Shown here: piece by piece, positions 32,132-40,334 of the stretch | Layout: every line of letters begins with the position of its first letter | How positions within the stretch are numbered: position 1 is the stretch's first letter | Assembly: GCA_965222445.1 (NCBI GenBank) | Contig: CBDCTY010000002.1 | Location: forward strand, 496,001-560,000 | Length of the DNA stretch: 64,000 nt | Origin: GCA-958296115 sp965222445 | GTDB lineage: Bacteria; Chloroflexota; Dehalococcoidia; Lucifugimonadales; CAJWER01 | Direction: 5' to 3' | Made by a program: the position numbers and the translations under genes | The notes under the pieces: model-generated | What the model saw: only the letters and a program-made list of their open reading frames with translations | What the model was told of the DNA's origin: nothing | Database searches by the model: none

Positions 32132-33637
32132 ATGGAGATCAAGGTCGAATCGAATAGCATCGCCGAGGTAGAGGCTGGGGCCATCGTCGTCAACCTGTTC
32201 GAGGGTGTGACGCACCCAGGCGGTGCGACGGGGGCGGTCGACGGGGCTCTCGGAGGCGCCATAACGGCTCTAATAGAAGATGGCGAGATCAAGGGCAAGC
32301 TGGACGAGACCACTGTGGTCCACACCCTGGGCAAGATGCCCGCGGCGAGGGTGGTAGTAGCGGGGCTGGGGAAATCGGAGGACTTCGACACCGACCGTGC
32401 GAGGCGAGTCTCGGCGACCGTGTGCAGCCGCCTCCGCAAGATCGAAGTCAAGGACGTGGCAACTATCGTTCACGGCGCGGGCATCGGCGGACTGGATCCG
32501 CGCAGCGCCGCGCAGGCCATGGCCGAGGGAGCGCTGCTCGGCCTCTACCGGTTCGACAAGTACAAGTCCGGCGGGGAAGAGAAGCAGGACATAGAGACTA
32601 TGCGGGTGGTGGAGTTCGACGCTTCCAAGATTCCGGACATCGAAGCTGGCCTGGACACGGGCGCGATGCTGGCACAGGCGGCCAACCGCTGTCGGGACAT
32701 GGTGAACGAGCCAGCCAACGAGATGACGCCAACCCAGATGGCCGAGGCTGCATTTGAAGTCGCGCTGGATAGCCGCCTGGAGATGGCGGTGCTCGACAGG
32801 GGCGACATGGAAGAGCTGGGGATGGGCGCGCTGCTGGGGGTCGCGCAGGGGTCTGACGAGCCGCCCAAGCTGATCGTCATGCGGTACGAGGGCGACCCGG
32901 AGGACGCGTCGAGCACGCTCGGCCTGATTGGCAAGGGCATCACCTTCGATTCCGGCGGGCTGGACCTCAAGCCTGCGGCCGGAATGCGCCAGATGAAGCG
33001 AGACATGTCGGGCGGCGCCGCCGTGATTGCGGCAATGGGGGCTATCGCAAAGCTCAGCCCGAAGATCAACGTCACCGGCATAGTGCCCGCCACCGAGAAT
33101 ATGCCCGGCGCCAGGGCGCAGAAGCCTGGCGACGTGGTGAGGACCATGAGCGGCAAGACGATCGAGATCGACAACACCGACGCGGAGGGCCGCCTCGTGC
33201 TGGCCGACGCCCTGACGTACGCGCGGTCGCTCGGCATCGAGCGCATCGTCGACACGGCCACCCTGACAGGCGCCATCCTGACGTCCCTCGGCAAGGTGCG
33301 GATGGGCGTGTTCGGCAACGATCAGGGGCTCGTCGACGACGTGCTGGCGTCAGCCGATGAGGCGGGCGAGCGCGCGTGGCAGTTCCCTATGGACGACGAG
33401 TACAAGCAGCAATACAAGAGCGACGTGGCGGACATCAAGAACACTGGCGGGCGCGACGCGGGGTCGATCACGGGGGCGCAGATCATCGGCGAGTTCGCAG
33501 ATGGAGCGTCGTGGGTGCACCTGGACATCGCCGGCGTCGCATATGGGGAATCGTCTACGGGCTACAAGCCCAAGGGAGCAACGGGGGTTCCCGTCCGCAC
33601 ACTGGTGAATCTGGCGGTCAGGCTGGCCCGGTCCTAG
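32132..33637 (+). CDS. pepA: Cytosol (leucyl) aminopeptidase, M17 family
   Basis: Removes N-terminal residues from peptides with a two-metal centre. 501 residues. The C-terminal catalytic domain has GKGITFDSGGLDLKP with the metal-binding Lys and Asp, the signature NTDAEGRLVLADAL (near residue 350) and IADIKNTGG-type DVADIKNTGGRDAGS. The N-terminal macro-like domain, about residues 1-165, is normal. ATG 32132 has GGAGG 7 bases upstream. The gene is bracketed by the two R3 repeats, about 107 and 544 bases from its ends, so recombination between them could remove it. Confidence 0.94.
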   Translation: MEIKVESNSIAEVEAGAIVVNLFEGVTHPGGATGAVDGALGGAITALIEDGEIKGKLDETTVVHTLGKMPAARVVVAGLGKSEDFDTDRARRVSATVCSRLRKIEVKDVATIVHGAGIGGLDPRSAAQAMAEGALLGLYRFDKYKSGGEEKQDIETMRVVEFDASKIPDIEAGLDTGAMLAQAANRCRDMVNEPANEMTPTQMAEAAFEVALDSRLEMAVLDRGDMEELGMGALLGVAQGSDEPPKLIVMRYEGDPEDASSTLGLIGKGITFDSGGLDLKPAAGMRQMKRDMSGGAAVIAAMGAIAKLSPKINVTGIVPATENMPGARAQKPGDVVRTMSGKTIEIDNTDAEGRLVLADALTYARSLGIERIVDTATLTGAILTSLGKVRMGVFGNDQGLVDDVLASADEAGERAWQFPMDDEYKQQYKSDVADIKNTGGRDAGSITGAQIIGEFADGASWVHLDIAGVAYGESSTGYKPKGATGVPVRTLVNLAVRLARS

Positions 33638-33640
33638 CCA

Positions 33641-33807
33641 CACTAGTGGTCCAACATCTTAGTATTGAAGGGTGCCGACGGCTGGGTAGGGGCGGGTTTG
33701 AAACCCGCCCCGCCGGCGCAGGACGCCAGTTCAGTCACTGGTGAGTGGGCTGCCCTATCACGCTAGGCCCGGTTGCCCCTCATTTCAAAGATGTCGGACT
33801 ACTAGTG
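33641..33807. repeat. MITE-2 copy A (about 165 bp)
   Basis: Imperfect terminal inverted repeats of about 30 bp: CACTAGTGGTCCAACATCTT at the left and, on the other strand from the right end, CACTAGTAGTCCGACATCTT. The middle has a GGCGGGTTTGAAACCCGCC hairpin (33690-33710). It begins 3 bases after the pepA stop and shares its right end (ACTAGTG) with the next copy. Confidence 0.75.
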
Positions 33808-34070
33808 ATCCAACATCTTATACCAATTCACCGTGATGCCGCCGTATATGTGCGGCCAGGGAGTGGGTTCCCGCCTTCGCGGGAATGACGGCTTTACGGC
33901 GCGCTCAAAACGAAATGGTATTAGTATTGAAGGGTGCCGACGGCTGGGTGGTAGGGGCGGGTTTGAAACCCGCCCTGTCGGCGCAGGACGCCAGTTCAGT
34001 CACGGATAGACTGGATGCTCCATGACGCAAACTCCGGCTAACCCTCATTTCAAAGATTCTCGACTACTAG
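33803..34070. repeat. MITE-2 copy B, interrupted by MITE-3
   Basis: Starts CTAGTGATCCAACATCTTA, is interrupted at 33821-33920, and resumes TTAGTATTGAAGGGTGCCGA exactly as in copy A. The hairpin GGCGGGTTTGAAACCCGCC is at 33955-33975. The right end is CCTCATTTCAAAGATTCTCG followed by ACTACTAG. Confidence 0.75.
33821..33920 (+). mobile_element. MITE-3 copy A, 100 bp, inserted in MITE-2
   Basis: Bounded by TACCAATTCACCGTGATG and CGAAATGGTA, i.e. TACCA/TGGTA ends, and flanked by TTA on both sides (33818-33820, 33921-33923). The uninterrupted MITE-2 copy has a single TTA at this point, so the TTA is a target-site duplication. It contains the simple ATTCCCGC palindrome. It codes for nothing, so it must have moved with a transposase supplied in trans. 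Confidence 0.85.
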
Positions 34071-34180
34071 GCATGAGGCCCAAGACCACTCCAAAGCCCG
34101 TCTACACGGATCCGAGGTGAGTTCAGAAGCCTCAGATTTCCCTGCGCCGGTCGCCCAGATTAGCCTGTGGGTCTGGCTCG

Positions 34181-34490
34181 CCGCAGAGCCTTACCATAGT
34201 CCCTTAAACCACATACCGTCATTACTATGAGAATGAACCGCACACCCCCACACCGTCGTTCCCGCGCAGAGCCTGCCCCCGTGCAGACGGGGGCAGGAAC
34301 CCATCCCCGGTCGCTGCCACAGATCATGTGGCAACGGAGAATTCCGCGCCCATTTTCGTACCCTTATGTGGCCTTCGCAAGGCCATGGTGATTCCCGCGC
34401 AGAGCCTGCCCCCGAGAAGTCGGGGGCGGGAATCCAGGTGGGCGGTAGGGTATGTCCCTTCCGCAGGGAGCCAACTCTGGAAACGCCCCG
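34181..34490. repeat. R3 direct repeat, copy B (about 310 bp), downstream of pepA
   Basis: Second copy of the repeat at 31714-32024, with palindromes at 34256-34306 and 34388-34436. The interval 34071-34180 before it has no feature I can name. Confidence 0.8.
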
Positions 34491-34527
34491 GGCTCGCCGG
34501 TAACTGTTCAGTCTTCAGGGGATCTAA

Positions 34528-34627
34528 TACCAATTTATTTTGAGCGCGCCGTAAAGCCGTCATTCCCGCGAAGGCGGGAACCCACTCCCTGGCCGCACAT
34601 ATACGGCGGCATCACGGTGACTTGGTA
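34528..34627 (-). mobile_element. MITE-3 copy B, 100 bp, inverted
   Basis: Nearly the reverse complement of 33821-33920 (TACCAATTTATTTTGAGCG ... CATCACGGTGACTTGGTA), the same 100 bp in length. It is flanked by TAA on both sides (34525-34527, 34628-34630), the complement of the TTA seen around copy A. Confidence 0.85.
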
Positions 34628-34894
34628 TAAGTACAGCTACTCTATTGGCGACACTGCTGGTCGAGAAGATCTCACGAAAGCCTGGTGGCCATAGTTCGTA
34701 GGGGCAAACCCTAGTGGTTGCCCTGGTTGGGATCGGGCGCCCACAAGGGACGCCGCTACACGTTGGACAGTCTGCCAAATCGAAGCAGGCACATCCGTCT
34801 CATCAATTCTGAACATTTACGCTCGCCGTCTGATCGTTGTACGAAACTGAGATCGTGTGATAGAATCCGTTCAAACCAACCTCAAGGATTGCCG

Positions 34895-35221
34895 TTGATC
34901 GATAGGTCGCCCAAGTGGACATTCATCACCAATCATGGACTGGTGTTGAGCTACATCTTCCACAATCCCAGCCACACCGCAAGGGAGATAGCGAACCATG
35001 TGGGCATCACCGAGCGCACGACTCACAAGATCATCTCCGACCTTGAAGCGAGCGAGTACATCATGCGCCGCAAGAGTGGCCGCCGCAACCTGTACAGGGT
35101 CGACTCGACCCAACCTCTGAGGCACCACACGAAACAGGATGTGCTGGTAGAGGATCTGCTGCACGCACTGACCTCCCGACGAACGGACGACACCGGAGCC
35201 AATCCGCCAGCAACCGCCTAG
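34895..35221 (+). CDS. Winged-helix transcription regulator
   Basis: 108 residues, one winged-helix domain of the MarR/ArsR kind: KWTFITNHGLVLSYIFHNPSH for the first helix, TAREIANHVGITERTTHKIISDLEASEYI for the helix-turn-helix split over the recognition helix, and RRKSGRRNLYRVD for the wing. Similar single-domain regulators are known in actinobacteria and archaea. TTG 34895 has AAGGA 6 bases upstream. The open frame goes back to 34718, but that stretch is repeat-like. No target is obvious; tRNA-His follows 80 bases on. Confidence 0.78.
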   Translation: MIDRSPKWTFITNHGLVLSYIFHNPSHTAREIANHVGITERTTHKIISDLEASEYIMRRKSGRRNLYRVDSTQPLRHHTKQDVLVEDLLHALTSRRTDDTGANPPATA

Positions 35222-35302
35222 CGACCCTCTCCAGCTCGCAAGCTCCCTGCCCTGCCCCGCGTTGACCGGCTACTGGCCGGGTGCTAGAATCGTTCCACCG
35301 CG

Positions 35303-35380
35303 GTGAGCGTGGCCAAGTTTGGTTAAGGCGCCAGGTTGTGGCCCTGGAGATCGAGGGTTCGAATCCCTTCGCTCACCCCA
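35303..35380 (+). tRNA. tRNA-His (anticodon GTG)
   Basis: A 78-nt cloverleaf with CCA. The acceptor is GTGAGCG/CGCTCAC, the anticodon stem is CCAGG/CCTGG around TTGTGGC and the T-arm is GAGGG-TTCGAAT-CCCTT. The discriminator is C and a G lies at 35302, as expected for the extra 5' G of tRNA-His. Confidence 0.96.
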
Positions 35381-35447
35381 CCACACCGCGCCTCAGCAGC
35401 GCAGGCCCTTCCGAAATGAGAGCCGCGCCTGCCGGGCGGTGTAGCGT

Positions 35448-35523
35448 GCGCCCGTAGCTCAGGGGACAGAGCATCGGTCTTCGGAACCGAGTGTCGCGGG
35501 TTCGAATCCTGCCGGGCGTGCCA
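35448..35523 (+). tRNA. tRNA-Arg (anticodon TCG)
   Basis: A 76-nt cloverleaf with CCA. The acceptor is GCGCCCG/CGGGCGT (the first pair is G-T), the anticodon stem is TCGGT/ACCGA around CTTCGGA, the T-arm is GCGGG-TTCGAAT-CCTGC. It lies 67 bases after tRNA-His. The reading frame of the next gene, taken to its first possible start, would run into this tRNA, so a later start is needed. Confidence 0.95.
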
Positions 35524-35637
35524 AGCGTTGTCGTGGCTGTGGTCGACTACTTGGTACCATTCCTGGCCCGGCCTGGCAGCGATGCTGGCGTCTGCTTGAT
35601 CGCGCTTCAGGCGATACGTGACGCAAAGTTCACCGAT

Positions 35638-36543
35638 ATGCTCTTCGGCGCAATAGAGACGGGTGGCAGCAAGGTCGAATGTGCTGTGGGCTTGTGGCCG
35701 ACCGCCATTCGCGACCGAATTCGCGTCCCAACGACCTCTCCGACCGAGACCCTTGCAGAGGTCACGAATTTCCTCCTCCGACATCACCGAGCGACACCCC
35801 TTGAAGCCATCGGGGTCGGCTCGTTTGGACCGCTCGATCTGCGAGCCGACTCGCCCACGTTCGGGTACGTCACCACGACACCCAAGCCGGGCTGGCGGAA
35901 CACAGACGTGGTTGGCCCCATCAGTGAGCACCTGAAGCTGCCCATCATGCTCGACACCGACGTGAACGCGGCGGCCCTCGGAGAGTGTCGCTGGGGAGCC
36001 GGGAGATCTCTCGAAAGCCTGGTCTATATCACCGTCGGCACGGGTATCGGAGGAGGAGCCGTCATCGGTGGCCGTCCGGTTCACGGCGTTAGTCACCCCG
36101 AAATGGGACACATACGCATTCCGCGGGATAATGACGCAGACCCATTCGACGGACTCTGCCCCTATCATGGAGACTGTCTCGAAGGACTGGCCTCCGGGCC
36201 CGCGATGGAAGCCCAATGGGGTATGCCCGCAGAGTCGCTGCCCGAAGACCACCGTGCCTGGGGCCTGGAAGCGGAGTATCTGGCAAGCGGGGTTGCCAAC
36301 ATTGTAGTAACCTTGTCACCGGAGCGGATCGTCATGGGTGGTGGGGTGATGAAGCGGCGCCACCTCTTCCCGTTGATCCGCGCGCGTGTGATCCAGATAC
36401 TGCACGGCTACGGGGTGCCGGAGGGAGTCATGAACGCCATCGACGACTACATCGTTCCACCCGCACTCGGCGACGATTCCGGAATCGCGGGAGCGTTCGC
36501 CCTAGCCCGCCTGGCGCTCTGCACCGCGCAGGAAACCACATGA
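35638..36543 (+). CDS. ROK-family sugar kinase (fructokinase-like)
   Basis: 301-residue sugar kinase. FGAIETGGSKVECAVG is the phosphate motif near the start, IGVGSFGPLDL is the sugar-side loop, and DTDVNAAALGE carries the catalytic Asp. GTGIGGGAVIGG follows, and the zinc site is H-x9-C-x4-H-x-C type: GVSHPEMGHIRI ... GLCPYHGDCLEG. This layout is that of bacterial fructokinases of the ROK group. ATG 35638 begins the family N-terminus (MLFGAIETGG); earlier codons overlap tRNA-Arg. Its stop overlaps the start of the aldo/keto reductase (ATGA). Confidence 0.88.
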   Translation: MLFGAIETGGSKVECAVGLWPTAIRDRIRVPTTSPTETLAEVTNFLLRHHRATPLEAIGVGSFGPLDLRADSPTFGYVTTTPKPGWRNTDVVGPISEHLKLPIMLDTDVNAAALGECRWGAGRSLESLVYITVGTGIGGGAVIGGRPVHGVSHPEMGHIRIPRDNDADPFDGLCPYHGDCLEGLASGPAMEAQWGMPAESLPEDHRAWGLEAEYLASGVANIVVTLSPERIVMGGGVMKRRHLFPLIRARVIQILHGYGVPEGVMNAIDDYIVPPALGDDSGIAGAFALARLALCTAQETT

Positions 36544-37409
36544 CAAAGCTGCCCACGGCGGTCCTCGGAAGGACAGGAATCGAGGTCACGAGGCTCGGCT
36601 ACGGCGCGGGTCACCGCAAGCCGATGACGGAACGCCAGAACCAGGACATGGTGCTCCGCGTCGTCGATTCTGGCATCACCCTGATAGACACCGCCAACGA
36701 CTATGGGAACAGCGAGGAGATGATCGGCATCGCCATACCCGACAGGTACGGGACAGTCACAGTCGCTACCAAGTGCGGCTGCTCTCCTCGGGGACATGTC
36801 TGGACACGCGACAACCTGTTCCGCGGGGTCCACGAGAGCCTCGAACGCCTGCGGACGAAACGCATCGACATAATGCAGTTGCACGGCGCGAGCGCACGCG
36901 ACTGCGAGGAGAACGGAACGGTAGAGGCGCTCTTGGAGATGCGGGATCAAGGCCTCGTATCCTGGATCGGCGCGTCGACCAACATGCCCGACCTGCCGAC
37001 GTTCCTCGAATGGGGAGTGTTCGACATCTTCCAGCTCCCCTACTCCGCCCTCGACCGAAGGCACGAAGACTGGATCACGAAAGCCGCCGAGTCCGGGGCT
37101 GGTGTTCTCATTAGAGGGGGCGTGGCGCTCGGCGAACCCGGCGTCGGCAAGGGAAGCCCGTCCGAATGGCAGGCCTTCGAGCGTGCTGGCCTCGACGAGC
37201 TGCGAGAGGATGGCGAGAGCCGCACTACATTTGTCCTGCGCTTCGTGGCAAGCCATCCGTCGGCCCACTGCAACCTTGTGGGCACCACCAACCCCTTGCA
37301 CCTGCGCGAGAATATTGAAGCGATGATACGAGGACCTCTCCGCGCGGACGTATACGCCGAGGCGAAGCGTCGTCTCGACGCGGTTGGGGTTGTCCCCTCG
37401 CCCACATAG
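36540..37409 (+). CDS. Aldo/keto reductase
   Basis: 289-residue NADPH-dependent reductase of the AKR superfamily. The catalytic tetrad is visible: Asp and Tyr in LIDTANDYGNSE, Lys in VATKCG, His in IMQLHGA. The cofactor-side C-terminus (VGTTNPLHLRENIEAM) is normal. The start overlaps the ROK kinase stop, so the two form a coupled pair, possibly acting on the same sugar. The substrate is not known. Confidence 0.88.
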   Translation: MTKLPTAVLGRTGIEVTRLGYGAGHRKPMTERQNQDMVLRVVDSGITLIDTANDYGNSEEMIGIAIPDRYGTVTVATKCGCSPRGHVWTRDNLFRGVHESLERLRTKRIDIMQLHGASARDCEENGTVEALLEMRDQGLVSWIGASTNMPDLPTFLEWGVFDIFQLPYSALDRRHEDWITKAAESGAGVLIRGGVALGEPGVGKGSPSEWQAFERAGLDELREDGESRTTFVLRFVASHPSAHCNLVGTTNPLHLRENIEAMIRGPLRADVYAEAKRRLDAVGVVPSPT

Positions 37410-37474
37410 GCTCAATGGGTACAGCGGCGAGGACGATTGGCAACCCGCCAATCCGCCCACCCTGCATGGGGGCT

Positions 37475-38227
37475 CTAGGCCAGGCCTGCGTTGTCGCAAA
37501 AGGCCATCAGGATCTCCCGTGACTGCGCCTCGTATATCGGAGAGTAGGCGACAAATTCCCGCAGGTTGGCCTCGAACGAAGGATCGAAGAGCGGGCCCAT
37601 CTTCGTGTAGTCGTCCGCCAGCTCCCGGTTCCAGACCCGCAGCTCGTTGAGCGTGAGCTGGGGCTCGAACTGGAATCCGTAGGAGCTGCCGAATCGGAAC
37701 GCAAGGCTCTGCTTCCTGAACGTCCCGTCCCGGCACAGCATGTAGCCGAATGCCAGCTCCGTAGCGCCGGGCGGCACGGTGAAGCACTCGCCGTGCAGGG
37801 TCGGCACCAGGGGCACGCGCAGCTTGCCGAATACCGGGTCCCGGCTCCCTTCCTCCGTGATCCATATCTTGCGAAGGCCGAACTCATAGCCGCCCGTTGG
37901 CCCGACCTCCCCACCCAGGGCCCGGGCCATTAGCTGTGCGCCCAGGCACACTCCGAACACCGGCACGCCGGAGGCCATAGCGTTGGCGAGGAACCTGCGC
38001 TCTGAACGCAGAGCGGGATAGGAGTCGTTGGCCGATAGTGGGCCCCCGAGGGAGATGATGAGGTCGATTTCCTCCAGTGTAGGCGGGTCGAACTCCTTGA
38101 ACTCGGGCGCGCTTTCGAAGACGTTGAGAGGAAGGAGCTCGAAACCGCGGTCGACAAGGACCGAGGTATAGTTTTCGGCCAGGGTCTCAGCCTCCGCGTG
38201 GCGAATTATCAGTGCTAGTTTTGGCAT
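37475..38227 (-). CDS. Class I glutamine-amidotransferase-like protein without catalytic His/Glu
   Basis: 250 residues of the GATase class I fold, GMP-synthase-like. The nucleophile elbow is intact (VFGVCLGAQLMARALGG). The usual FHPE that carries the catalytic His and Glu is replaced: the site reads YGFQFEPQLT, with Glu for His and Gln for Glu. Glutaminase activity is therefore doubtful. GGPLSAND for the oxyanion region is normal. ATG 38227 (MPKLALIIRH) fits the family N-terminus. It is the second of two minus-strand genes, 36 bases after the dehydrogenase stop. Confidence 0.78.
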   Translation of the reverse strand: MPKLALIIRHAEAETLAENYTSVLVDRGFELLPLNVFESAPEFKEFDPPTLEEIDLIISLGGPLSANDSYPALRSERRFLANAMASGVPVFGVCLGAQLMARALGGEVGPTGGYEFGLRKIWITEEGSRDPVFGKLRVPLVPTLHGECFTVPPGATELAFGYMLCRDGTFRKQSLAFRFGSSYGFQFEPQLTLNELRVWNRELADDYTKMGPLFDPSFEANLREFVAYSPIYEAQSREILMAFCDNAGLA

Positions 38228-38263
38228 ACAGACTGCCGCCAAGCTACAGAGAAGCGGTACGCC

Positions 38264-39163
38264 TCACTCGACGTCCCCGGCTCCTTGCGGCAGCCGCCTG
38301 GCAGTCGCCTCAATCGTGTCCTTCAGCGTCCTGCTACGGTCGATGGCCTCTGGACTCTCGTCCGCGAACGACGTGGAGGCGAGAAGCCTGAATATCTCCG
38401 CAGCACCCTGGTGGAATCCGGGTGTCACCCCAGCCGCATCGAAGGTCGCAGCGATCTCTTCCATCTCCCCGATCCACCTGCCTGAGTTGGCGGGCAGTCC
38501 GGGTATTCCGGACTCCATGGCCGAAAGCGCCTCGCCCTGGCTGTACGCCAGCTCCTCGATCAGCTCGTCGTACAGGCCAAGTGACTGCGCGGCGGTCAGC
38601 ATAGCCACACGGAGCGCGTTGGTACCTTTCGTCATCGAGGCGTAGCACATCTTTATGCCCGATGCTCTGCCGATACTGGGGCCCAGGTTCTTGACGGCGA
38701 TGCCCTCGCTGTCAAGCTCGTCCATAAGGTCCGCGCGCGGGCCGGACGTGTAGATTCGAGGTACGGCCCCCCTGGCCGGTGAGCCGCCTATGATGCCGCC
38801 GTCGATGTAGTCTCCACCCGCCGCGCTGATGATGGAGGCCATCTCGGATGCCGACCCTGGGGACACCGCGTTGCAGTCGGCAAATAGCCGCGACGTTCCG
38901 GCGGCCCGCATCGCTTCCGCCACCTCCCTCGCAACACCCACCGCCTGGTCAGGGACCAGAATCGACATGACGAGGTCGGCCTGCAGGACCATGGCCTCCA
39001 GTGAGGGAACGTCGCGGAAGCCCGCCGTGGCCGCGAGGTCCCTGGTCCGCCGACTCCTGCCGGCCAGGCACGTAATCACCTCGTACCCGTGCTCCGCGAG
39101 CGCCTTGCCGACACCGTGGCCCATGTCTCCAGGGCTCAGGATAGCAATCGTCTCAATTCCCAT
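38264..39163 (-). CDS. NAD(P)-binding beta-hydroxyacid-dehydrogenase-like protein (DUF1932 C-terminus)
   Basis: 299 residues. An N-terminal Rossmann domain with IAILSPGDMGHGVGKAL is followed by VTSIL-type VMSILVPDQAVGVAREV and DGGIIGGSPARGAVPRIYTSG near the domain border. The C-terminal helical domain resembles DUF1932, with the Lys in GIKMCYASMTKGTNALR at the place of the catalytic Lys of 6-phosphogluconate/3-hydroxyisobutyrate dehydrogenases. Likely an oxidoreductase of a small hydroxyacid. ATG 39163 gives MGIETIAIL. Confidence 0.8.
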   Translation of the reverse strand: MGIETIAILSPGDMGHGVGKALAEHGYEVITCLAGRSRRTRDLAATAGFRDVPSLEAMVLQADLVMSILVPDQAVGVAREVAEAMRAAGTSRLFADCNAVSPGSASEMASIISAAGGDYIDGGIIGGSPARGAVPRIYTSGPRADLMDELDSEGIAVKNLGPSIGRASGIKMCYASMTKGTNALRVAMLTAAQSLGLYDELIEELAYSQGEALSAMESGIPGLPANSGRWIGEMEEIAATFDAAGVTPGFHQGAAEIFRLLASTSFADESPEAIDRSRTLKDTIEATARRLPQGAGDVE

Positions 39164-39647
39164 TCGTCCACTCCCAAGCTGGTGTGTGTCCATACCCTGA
39201 AGTTGGCGGCATTATAGAGCCGGCGCATCCAACCGGCAATCGAGCTCACGATTACGATGGGACGGCATCGCTAAGAGCCCATGTCGACCAACGCGGTTTC
39301 GTGGCAGATTCGGATCTTGTGGTTCTCCGAGTAGGGCAACCCGAAATGCTGTCAGAGCCTGGCGTGGACGAGAGTTAAGTTCGGCAGATCGTCGTTGAAC
39401 GCGGAGACGATACTACGGTGTGGGCATACACCTTCTCTATGAGCGGCAGGGTGCTAGGGGTGTCGTGCGGATCCAGGACGTTCGTCCCGGTAGGATAGGT
39501 GGCCGGGACGTCAGCGCAAGAACAACGCGTCGACCGATTAGCCGGAGGGCCGTGGGACGACAGTCGCGTACGCTATCGACTTAGGCCAGATCACACGCCA
39601 GCCAGCAGACATACCGCGCTACATTCGAAAGGGGTGAAGGCAGAAAG
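39164..39647. other. 484-bp gap with no gene recognised
   Basis: No frame in this stretch has coding-like composition throughout. A 64-codon plus-strand frame (39184-39378) contains GFVADSDLVVLRVGQPEMLS, which could be the remnant of a longer protein, but I cannot name it. No tRNA, palindrome or terminator was found. The end of the gap holds the leader of the HAD gene. Confidence 0.4.
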
Positions 39648-40318
39648 TTGAACAAGACCGCACCCAGTGGCCTGGTCTTCGACCTGGACAATACGCTTCT
39701 TGACAGGGCGACTGCCTTTGTCAGAGTTGCCGAGGACTTCTACGACGAGCATCTCCGCCTTGCTGCGTCCGCTACACGTGAGGAGGCAGTCGCGATGATG
39801 GTCGGGTGGGACGCTGACGGCTATTCGAGCCGTGAAGGGATGCTCAGCCAATGGCTAGGCGAGTGGCCCAGCATCGGTATGAGTCTGGAAGCGTTGATGG
39901 CGTGGTACCGCTCGGCAATGGAGCGACGAGTGGAGCCGGATGAGGACGTCAACGATTTCCTCGACCAACTGAACGAACGGCGGGTGCCATGGGGTATCGT
40001 CACCAATGGCAGGACAAGCCAGCGTGGCAAGTGCAGGGCGGCAGGCTTGAACAAGCTCGCTTCCTTCATCATCGTCTCCGATGAGGCTGGATACGCGAAG
40101 CCGGACCCCAGGATATTCCGTGATGCTCTGACCGCGACTGGACTGACAACGCCGGGCCAGGTCATGTTCGTAGGAGACAACCCCGTAGCCGACATTGACG
40201 GGGCCAGGCGCTTTGGAATGCAGGCTGCCTGGATCAGGCGGGGGCGACAGTATCCTTCCGACCTTCGCCCCCAGGCCACATCGTCGATCACGTCACCGAG
40301 CTTCGAAACATCGTGTAG
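39648..40318 (+). pseudogene. HAD-superfamily hydrolase with a late -1 frameshift
   Basis: HAD phosphatase, about 223 residues when repaired. The motifs are VFDLDNTLLD (nucleophile Asp near residue 11), VTNGRTSQRG, Lys in GYAKPDPRIF and GDNPVADIDGA. After YPSDLRP the frame runs through a C5 run (40267-40271) into a non-HAD tail that continues into the HIT gene. In the frame that one extra C would give, the end reads PGHIVDHVTELRNIV and stops at TAG 40316-40318, the normal HAD terminus. Either a base was lost from the C run by mutation or error, or ribosomes slip there. TTG 39648 is the first start; AAGG lies near it. Confidence 0.65.
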
Positions 40319-40334
40319 ATGGAGGTGCATCTCA

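Noticed and set aside
31714..34630. CRISPR array suspected from many similar short repeats
   Set aside because: The repeats differ in length, are unevenly spaced, have inverted-repeat ends and target duplications, and no cas gene is present.
35323..36252. 309-codon minus-strand frame with RQDSNPRHSVPKTDALS and EGIRTLDLQGHNLAP
   Set aside because: Both strings are antisense translations of tRNA-Arg and tRNA-His; the rest is the complement of the ROK kinase.
36447..37865. 472-codon minus-strand frame
   Set aside because: Complement of the aldo/keto reductase in its main part; no protein-like features.
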